Assembly: GCA_003477185.1 (NCBI GenBank)
Contig: DMTJ01000191.1
Coordinates: 1 to 5,526 of the forward strand
Source: Lentisphaeria bacterium
Lineage (GTDB): Bacteria > Verrucomicrobiota > Lentisphaeria > JABSQK01 > UBA12247
Reading direction: 5' to 3'
Length of the DNA: 5,526 nt
Under the pieces are notes generated by a model that saw only the letters and a program-made list of their open reading frames with translations, ran no database searches and was not told the origin of the DNA. This document shows, piece after piece, positions 1 through 4,728 of this stretch (positions are counted from its first letter, which is position 1; the number at the start of each line of letters is the position of its first letter). A program made the translations under genes and the position numbers.

Positions 1-543
1 GTGGCCCAAGCCCGCAGCGATCTTTCTGATGTACGGACTGAGTTGCGCGGCGCGCGCGCCGCGGGTGCCGAGACCAATAAGACGGCTGATTCGCTTCGCC
101 AACCGCAGACGGAAATCATGGCCAAGGCGCGCGCCGCCGCCACTGCGACCCGATCGCGTGTGGCCGCAGGTATCCCGTACCAACTGAATGAGCGGCTGGC
201 AATCCTAGACCACTGCCTGGTCTTGCTGACGTCTGAGCCTGCCGCCGGCACAGCTGCCTTCCTCGCCTTTCTGCGCGACGAGCTCTCGCTCTCCGCCGAA
301 ACGGCCTTCAGCGCCACCCCTGTCGAGTTCTCCGGTCGAACCCTGCCTTCCTACCAAATTCGACTCGGTCTGGCAGAGCTGTATGCCGTGTCCGAGGACG
401 GTAAACGTATCAGCATGAGTGCCGACGGCGCCTGGATCGAAGCGCCGGAAGCGACTCGCGAGCGGCTTAAAGCTGCCGTGCAGATGCTGCGCAAACGCGC
501 CCGTCGAGCACTCGTGGCGCTGCCCACAGGTGGTGCCAAATGA
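1..543 (+). CDS. DUF3450 family protein, 5' end missing (partial)
   Basis: The reading frame is open at the left edge, so the GTG at base 1 is most likely an internal Val codon. About 180 residues are visible, against about 250 for typical DUF3450 proteins; the missing part should include a signal peptide. Visible residues 1-50 are Ala/Arg/Glu/Gln-rich and helix-forming, consistent with the end of a coiled coil. The DUF3450 core follows: an R-x-x-AAGIPYQLNERL segment (53-66), a helical region, then RTLPSYQIRLGLAELY (113-128), the DGKRISMSADGAW hairpin (133-145) and a basic C-terminal helix ending in ALPTGG (170-178). The family has no established biochemical role. It recurs directly upstream of TtpC/ExbB2/ExbD2/TonB2 genes, so a periplasmic helper of the TonB complex is a reasonable inference. 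The stop codon overlaps the next start by 4 nt (ATGA, 540-543), which suggests translational coupling. The family call rests on remembered motifs, not a search. Confidence 0.8.
   Translation: MAQARSDLSDVRTELRGARAAGAETNKTADSLRQPQTEIMAKARAAATATRSRVAAGIPYQLNERLAILDHCLVLLTSEPAAGTAAFLAFLRDELSLSAETAFSATPVEFSGRTLPSYQIRLGLAELYAVSEDGKRISMSADGAWIEAPEATRERLKAAVQMLRKRARRALVALPTGGAK
528..533 (+). promoter_or_regulatory. Ribosome binding site for the ttpC-like gene
   Basis: AGGTGG lies 6 nt before the ATG at 540 and sits inside the last codons of the DUF3450 gene. It supports ATG 540, which yields an immediate, convincing signal peptide. Confidence 0.5.
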
Positions 544-1904
544 AGACGCGACACTTCCTCTGGGTCGTGCTTTTGGTTCTGAATGCAGGCGCTGAAGACC
601 GCCTGCAGGCGCTACGCGATGAGGTCACAGCGCTCGAATCGCAGCGCGATCTGCGCCGCCAGGACGTGCAGTTGCGCAGTGCGCAAACGGAAACGGCCCT
701 GCTCGAGCAGGCCGCAGTCCTGATCGATGTGCATGCGGAGATCGCAACCGCGAAAGACGAGTTGGCCCAGGCCCGGGCGGACGTCATCATCGCCCAGACT
801 GAGCTACGGGCGCAGCGCGCCCGCACATCACAGATCCTGACCGAGGCCCAGAACCTCGCTGGGCAGCTCTCGGTCCAGCTCGCAGAAATCCCAGGAAAAT
901 CCGCTGCCCACCGCCGAGTCGATGCCGCTGTAGGCAGCCAGATCGACATTACCGAGGCCACAGCCTTGCTCAGCCTGGCCCACGACCTCCACCAACAGGC
1001 GCAGTTGACCACAGCCACGAGCACAACCATCACCGACGCGTCCGGCGAGGCCATCACCGTCGATCTGATCGCAGTGAGTTTTGCGAAGTTCGCCTATGCC
1101 GGCCCTGATTCGGTGGGCGTCGGGATCAAGAGTCCAGCAGATGCCAGCGGTATGCGCTGGCAAGAGCAGCTCTCCCCCGCCAATGGCGGGGCGATTCGCA
1201 GCGCCGCCGCGGCGCTTGCCGCCGGACGCCCGGCAGTGGTGCCAATGGATATCACCGGGACCATGCGCCTCGAAACGTGGGACGCGTCCCAGACTCTCGA
1301 GGAGCAAATTCGCGCCGGAGGTCCGCTGATGATTCCGCTCTTTGCGATCGCGATCGTCGCCGCGCTGTTTATGGCAGAGCGCATTGTGGTTTTCAGTGTG
1401 GAAAGTGGGCGGCCGGGGCGCGTCGACCAAGCGCTGGCGGCTTGCGAAGTTTGCAATCTAGACCAGGCCAAGAGCCTACTCGAGAGCACGCGGGGCGTAG
1501 CCTCGCGGCTGATCCTGGCAGCGCTGCACGAGCAGCCTGCTGGTCAGGCAGCCATGGAAGAAGCGATCGAGGTGCGGCTACTGCAAGAGACACCGCGTCT
1601 GCGGCGACGTCTGGGTGGAATAGCTGTGCTGGCGGCAATCGCACCGTTGCTCGGGCTGCTTGGTACGGTCACTGGCATCATCCAGACCTTCGCCGTGATC
1701 CAGAGCACCGGCGGCACCGATGTCGGACTGATGGCAGGCGGGATTGCCCAGGCGCTGGTTACGACCGCAACGGGGCTGATCATCGCCATTCCTACCCTCA
1801 TCTGTCATCGCATGCTGGTGGGCTTGCTCGATCGGCTGGTCAGTGCAGCCGAGTGCAAGGCAGCAATCGCCTTGACTTTGCTGTCACGCGAGGAGAAAGG
1901 ATGA
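540..1904 (+). CDS. ttpC: TtpC-like MotA/TolQ/ExbB proton channel family protein with periplasmic coiled coil
   Basis: The product has 454 residues, about the length of Vibrio TtpC, the extra inner-membrane component needed by TonB2 systems. Residues 1-18 form a signal peptide (MKTR, then FLWVVLLVLNAGA, probable cut before ED). Residues 19-115 are a Gln/Ala/Glu/Arg-rich helix, likely coiled coil. Residues 120-255 are further periplasmic sequence. TM1 is about 261-285 and ends in the family's AER motif (279-281). A cytoplasmic loop of about 70 residues follows. TM2 (about 358-385) holds LLGLLGTVTGIIQTF, and TM3 (about 398-425) holds GGIAQALVTTATGL. Thr376 and Thr409 align with E. coli ExbB Thr148 and Thr181; Gln404 stands where ExbB has Glu176. 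The loop contains a CEVC pair (C302, C305). The gene overlaps its neighbours by 4 nt on both sides (ATGA), so it is probably translated as part of one coupled operon. The family assignment is firm; the TtpC name rests on architecture and gene order. Confidence 0.88.
   Translation: MKTRHFLWVVLLVLNAGAEDRLQALRDEVTALESQRDLRRQDVQLRSAQTETALLEQAAVLIDVHAEIATAKDELAQARADVIIAQTELRAQRARTSQILTEAQNLAGQLSVQLAEIPGKSAAHRRVDAAVGSQIDITEATALLSLAHDLHQQAQLTTATSTTITDASGEAITVDLIAVSFAKFAYAGPDSVGVGIKSPADASGMRWQEQLSPANGGAIRSAAAALAAGRPAVVPMDITGTMRLETWDASQTLEEQIRAGGPLMIPLFAIAIVAALFMAERIVVFSVESGRPGRVDQALAACEVCNLDQAKSLLESTRGVASRLILAALHEQPAGQAAMEEAIEVRLLQETPRLRRRLGGIAVLAAIAPLLGLLGTVTGIIQTFAVIQSTGGTDVGLMAGGIAQALVTTATGLIIAIPTLICHRMLVGLLDRLVSAAECKAAIALTLLSREEKG
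1891..1895 (+). promoter_or_regulatory. Strong ribosome binding site for exbB
   Basis: AGGAG lies 5 nt before ATG 1901, inside the final codons of the ttpC-like gene. It decides the exbB start: the same frame is open far upstream without stops, but the ExbB homology and this site both place the start at 1901. Confidence 0.8.
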
Positions 1905-2506
1905 ACGCGCTCAGCAATCTCATTTGGCAGGGCGGCATCGCCTTGCCCGCCATTCTCACGCTGTCCTTTTTCGGTTGGCTGCTATTAATCAGCAAGTGGC
2001 AGATGCTCCGCGCGGATGAGCGCAACTACCGGAGATGGCAGGCTTCGACCGCGACGGCGGCGGAGCGGGCGACCGTGCTCAAGGCCTGCGAGGAGTTTCC
2101 GTGTGTAGCCGCCCGGGCCTCTGCCTTCGCCCTGCAATCTCTGCATGTCCGACGCGATTTTCGGCACCACTTGGCGGCCTACCTCGGGGGCGAGGCGGGC
2201 CCGTTGCGCAGCAGATTGGGCATTGTGCGCGGCATCGCGGTCACACTGCCATCATTAGGACTTCTCGGTACCGTCCTGGGGATCACCCGAAGCTTTCAGA
2301 CTCTGGCCTCGGAGGGCAATAACGCCCGGGGGCTCGCTTCCGGAATCACCCAGGCACTGCTCACCACCGAAGCGGGCTTGTTGACTGCGGTGCCAATTCT
2401 GATCGGCGCGGTCTTACTCGGCGCGCGCATCGACCGCCATATCGAACTGGCTTCGCTGGCCGCGAGGCACCTGCGCCGCACCACCACAGCCGGAGAACTG
2501 ACCTGA
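1901..2506 (+). CDS. exbB: ExbB2-type biopolymer transport protein
   Basis: This is a 201-residue inner-membrane proton-channel subunit of the TonB motor, shorter than E. coli ExbB (244) and typical of the ExbB2 class. The N-terminus is short. TM1 is about 12-31, followed by a conserved-looking SKW segment and a cytoplasmic helical loop to about 105. TM2 (about 107-132) contains LPSLGLLGTVLGITRSF, and TM3 (about 147-172) contains GITQALLTTEAGLLTAVP. A basic cytoplasmic tail closes the protein. Thr124 and Thr156 match the channel-lining Thr148 and Thr181 of E. coli ExbB. The Glu176 position is Gln151, while Glu157 lies directly after Thr156. The loop has C63 and C68. It lies immediately upstream of exbD and ends in a TGATG junction with it, so the two are almost certainly coupled. 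Together with the TtpC-like protein it gives the operon two paralogous ExbB-family subunits, the hallmark of TtpC-containing TonB systems. Confidence 0.93.
   Translation: MNALSNLIWQGGIALPAILTLSFFGWLLLISKWQMLRADERNYRRWQASTATAAERATVLKACEEFPCVAARASAFALQSLHVRRDFRHHLAAYLGGEAGPLRSRLGIVRGIAVTLPSLGLLGTVLGITRSFQTLASEGNNARGLASGITQALLTTEAGLLTAVPILIGAVLLGARIDRHIELASLAARHLRRTTTAGELT
2492..2495 (+). promoter_or_regulatory. Ribosome binding site for exbD
   Basis: GGAG lies 10 nt before ATG 2506, within the end of exbB. Spacing is slightly long, but the TGATG junction allows reinitiation by terminating ribosomes. Confidence 0.5.
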
Positions 2507-2922
2507 TGTTTCGCACGCACTCCAGCCGCCAGCTGCCAGAGACGGACTCAGATGTAAACATGACGCCCCTCATCGACATGGTGTTCATTCTCCTGATCTT
2601 CTTCCTAGTCACGGCGACCTTTGAGCCCGATCCGGGCATTCAGCTCGAGCGAGCGACAGCCACGCACACCAACTCGGTGCCAAGCGAAAGCATGCGAATT
2701 GCGATCTCCGCAAATAATCAGGCGTATATTGGTGGCCGTGCGGTTGATCGCCCGCAACTTGAACGCGCAGTGCGCACCTTCGTCGGAAACAGCCCGCAGG
2801 GATCAGTCGCAATTGTGCCAGACCGGCGTGCCGACGCCGGAACGCTGGTGGAACTTATGGATTTAGTCAGGGAGGCTGGGATAGACAATGTTGCTGTCGT
2901 CACTCAAGCGCCCGCGCACTGA
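2506..2922 (+). CDS. exbD: ExbD biopolymer transport protein
   Basis: This 138-residue protein has the usual ExbD/TolR length and plan: a short cytoplasmic N-terminus, one transmembrane helix and a periplasmic domain. The helix (about 20-38) begins with the family signature VNMTPLIDMVFILLIFFLVT (17-36). D24 is the counterpart of E. coli ExbD Asp25, the protonatable residue essential for coupling proton flow to TonB. The periplasmic part (about 45-138) shows the expected order: a strand with MRIAISANNQAYIGG, a helix with RPQLERAVRTF, a strand with SVAIVPDRRA, a helix with TLVELMDLVREAGI, and a closing strand NVAVVTQ. The start overlaps the exbB stop by 1 nt. The last 35 nt are shared with tonB in another frame, so the final residues of the closing strand and the QAPAH tail are encoded by doubly used DNA. 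No key residue is missing. Confidence 0.95.
   Translation: MFRTHSSRQLPETDSDVNMTPLIDMVFILLIFFLVTATFEPDPGIQLERATATHTNSVPSESMRIAISANNQAYIGGRAVDRPQLERAVRTFVGNSPQGSVAIVPDRRADAGTLVELMDLVREAGIDNVAVVTQAPAH
2871..2875 (+). promoter_or_regulatory. Ribosome binding site for tonB inside exbD
   Basis: GGAGG, within AGGGAGG, lies 12 nt before ATG 2888. It is the best Shine-Dalgarno match near the junction and supports a tonB start 35 nt before the end of exbD, although spacing is long. Confidence 0.5.
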
Positions 2923-3682
2923 GCGCCCCACAAGACTCTGCACCGCCCTGCTCTGTGTGGCGGCGCATGTGGCGGTGGTCTCGTCGCTGCTGTCGCTGAA
3001 TGCGCCGCACCCCGTCGCCCAAGCGGAGATTCTGGAGCCCACACCCGTGGTAGAGGAACGCCTCAAGCTGCCACGAGCGCCGGTGCACATACCACCACCA
3101 CGGGCCCAGCCTCACAAGCCGCCAGAGCCCATTCTGCCCGACGCGCTGCCACCGCCGCCACCGCCGCCACCACCGGTGGTGGCCATGCCGATTTCCCTGC
3201 CCTCGCTGCCCAATTACACCTTCCCGGTAAGAACGCCGGAGCCCGTGGAGTTGCCCTCAGAACCAATCGTACATCAGCCAGCTCCAGAGCCTGCTCCAAC
3301 GCCGCAGCCAGTTGCGCCAGACGCGACTCCGCAGCAGTCCGTCACAGAGACTACGGTCCAGATCACGCCAGAGCAGCCTGGTGACCAGTTGCTGAACGAA
3401 GGCGATGCCGACGCAGCCCCGCAGGAGCTCCACTCCCCGGCCCCGACCTACCCGCCGCACCTGCAACGGCGACGCAGCGGAGGCGCGGTTTGTGTTGCAA
3501 TCATCGTAGACCAGACGGGCCGGATCGAAAGCTGGGAGGTGCTTTCGAGTCCGAACTCGGCATTTTCACGGGCGGTGACCCGGACTTTGCCGCGGTATCG
3601 TTTTAAGCCCGGCACCAAAGATGGTCGTTCGGTGCGAGTCCGCTGCATGAAAACATTCCGCTTTCAACCAGGTGCCTCATGA
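2888..3682 (+). CDS. tonB: TonB family energy transducer with long proline-rich arm
   Basis: This 264-residue TonB carries energy from the ExbB/ExbD motor to outer-membrane TonB-dependent receptors. Residues 1-17 are a basic cytoplasmic tail. The single TM is about 18-38 and contains LLCVAAHVAVV. H27 matches the essential E. coli TonB His20, and C23 stands at the Ser16 position. Residues 40-160 form a periplasmic arm rich in Pro, Glu and Ala, with nine consecutive prolines at 88-96. The TonB C-terminal domain (about 183-264) shows PTYPPHLQRRRSGG, strand AVCVAIIVDQTGRI, strand ESWEVLSS, a helix with AFSRAVTRTLP and RYRFKPGTKDG. C202 and C253 are the only cysteines beyond the membrane. Vibrio TonB2 proteins are usually shorter (near 205-215 residues) with a minimal N-terminus, so this protein looks more like classical TonB in that part. 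ATG 2888 is preferred because the TM begins soon after it; the next in-frame candidate (TTG, codon 2) is weaker. The stop overlaps the TPR gene start by 4 nt. Confidence 0.93.
   Translation: MLLSSLKRPRTERPTRLCTALLCVAAHVAVVSSLLSLNAPHPVAQAEILEPTPVVEERLKLPRAPVHIPPPRAQPHKPPEPILPDALPPPPPPPPPVVAMPISLPSLPNYTFPVRTPEPVELPSEPIVHQPAPEPAPTPQPVAPDATPQQSVTETTVQITPEQPGDQLLNEGDADAAPQELHSPAPTYPPHLQRRRSGGAVCVAIIVDQTGRIESWEVLSSPNSAFSRAVTRTLPRYRFKPGTKDGRSVRVRCMKTFRFQPGAS
3149..3175 (+). repeat. Three tandem 9-bp units encoding nine prolines in tonB
   Basis: Two exact copies of CCACCGCCG (3149-3157, 3158-3166) are followed by CCACCACCG (3167-3175), differing at one base. The period is in frame, so each unit encodes Pro-Pro-Pro and changes in unit number would alter arm length without a frameshift. 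Confidence 0.9.
3166..3183. repeat. Perfect 18-bp palindrome in tonB
   Basis: GCCACCACCGGTGGTGGC is its own reverse complement over 18 bases with no spacer. It starts at the end of the proline-codon repeat and runs into the Val-Val-Ala codons. It could form a hairpin in the mRNA directly after the proline codons. A protein-binding role is possible but nothing else supports it. Confidence 0.85.
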
Positions 3683-4728
3683 GAGCACTTGCCGCCGCGC
3701 TGCTTTGCCTCTGTTGTGCCGCCGTACCGCCGACCGAGCAGCAGGCGCAGCGCCTGCAGTTGGCGCATGCTCAGCTGGAAAGCGGAAATGCAGAGTCCGC
3801 AAGACGCGAGTTGTCCGCACTGCTTGCCGAGGAACCAGAGCTGGACAGCGCGCGGTTGCTGCTGGGGTTTACCTACTATGCTCTGGGCGACAAGACAGCT
3901 GCGGAGTCCGCATTTCGCCAGGTACTCCTGGATTCTCTGGAGGCGAAGGCGCTGGAAGGGCTGGTCGCGGTTGCCCCCAATTCCTCCGGCGCGCGGTTGC
4001 TGTTGCTACTCCATGGCGCCACGCCAGAGACGCTGGCACGCTGCCTGGATGTGCTTCCCAGCCAAGAGTTGCTTCCACATTTGCAGGATCTGGTCGCTCA
4101 GAACCCCAACGCGGGCAATCTCTTCCTGCTCGCAGCTGCGTTGCATCGCAGTGGAGATTACGAGCACGCCGTGCGGGCCTACGAACGCGCCTGGTATCTC
4201 GGCTCAGACGAGGTCAAGCCCGCGACGCTGGCCGGGCTGCACCAGCACCTAGGCCAGGTCGAAGATGCGCTACTCTGGTTGGATCGGGCGAGCGATAGCG
4301 ACACCCCGGAGCGACGCATCATGCGCGCCGAATTGCTGGAAACGACCGGCGAATTGGCAGAGGCGCAGACCATCGCGCGCGTGCTGATCGAAGATGGGGC
4401 GCACACCGAAAGAGCCCTAAACGTCCTTATCCGGACGTTGCCAGCCGACGCCCCGAACAGCGAAATCGCCCCCTACGCAAAGCATGCGACTGCTGCCCAA
4501 ATGGTCATTCTAGGGCACCGTGCCTGGCACCACGACGAGGCAGCCGAGGCCGTGAGCTACTTTGCGAACTCCACAAACCTGCGGCCCTTGGACACAGCGT
4601 CCCAAATGGTTTTGGTACAGGCGCTCCGGGCTGTCGACCGGGACCTCGAGGCACGAAGTGCGCTGGTGACACTGGTCGCAGACCATGGCCTGCTGCCGCA
4701 AATCAGCGCGCTTCTTGCTCAGAATTGA
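3679..4728 (+). CDS. Periplasmic TPR-repeat protein of the TonB2-type operon
   Basis: The product has 349 residues. Residues 1-16 (MR, then a hydrophobic run ALAAALLCLCCAAV) look like a short signal peptide. None of its cysteines has a proper lipobox (the preceding residue is Leu or Cys), so a soluble periplasmic protein is more likely than a lipoprotein. The rest is almost entirely helical with TPR-like pairs at about 22-54 (LAHAQLESGNAESARREL), 57-90 (LLLGFTYYALGDKTAAESAF), 146-178 (LAAALHRSGDYEHAVRAYERA), 180-209, 212-243 and 272-304, with a degenerate pair at 306-338. The segment 91-145 does not show clear repeats. A TPR protein at this position is a regular companion of TtpC-type TonB2 clusters, where one has been linked to TonB2-dependent iron uptake in Vibrio; partners are not defined here. 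Its start overlaps the tonB stop (ATGA) with a weak AGGTG site upstream. Its last 26 nt overlap the convergent gene. Confidence 0.85.
   Translation: MRALAAALLCLCCAAVPPTEQQAQRLQLAHAQLESGNAESARRELSALLAEEPELDSARLLLGFTYYALGDKTAAESAFRQVLLDSLEAKALEGLVAVAPNSSGARLLLLLHGATPETLARCLDVLPSQELLPHLQDLVAQNPNAGNLFLLAAALHRSGDYEHAVRAYERAWYLGSDEVKPATLAGLHQHLGQVEDALLWLDRASDSDTPERRIMRAELLETTGELAEAQTIARVLIEDGAHTERALNVLIRTLPADAPNSEIAPYAKHATAAQMVILGHRAWHHDEAAEAVSYFANSTNLRPLDTASQMVLVQALRAVDRDLEARSALVTLVADHGLLPQISALLAQN

Noticed and set aside
1..3. GTG at base 1 as the true start of the DUF3450 gene
   Set aside because: It coincides with the window edge, has no visible ribosome site, and would remove the signal peptide and most of the coiled coil expected for the family.
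467..1430. Two long overlapping - strand frames (467-1057 and 828-1430)
   Set aside because: They lie antisense to the well-supported ttpC-like gene, have the biased composition of GC-rich shadow frames and show no recognisable domain.
1277..1900. Open frame extending exbB upstream by 208 codons
   Set aside because: It encodes an Arg/Gly/Ser-rich, non-family sequence in the shadow of the ttpC-like gene. The ribosome site and homology set the start at 1901.
2706..2735. AT-richer patch in exbD as an internal promoter
   Set aside because: TATATT-like bases occur but no paired -35 element is convincing, and the codons fit the ExbD periplasmic domain.
3672..4298. + strand frames (3672-4298 and 3689-4252) overlapping the TPR gene
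   Set aside because: Arg/Gly/Cys/Trp-rich shadow sequence; the TPR frame has a signal peptide, repeats and a coupled start.
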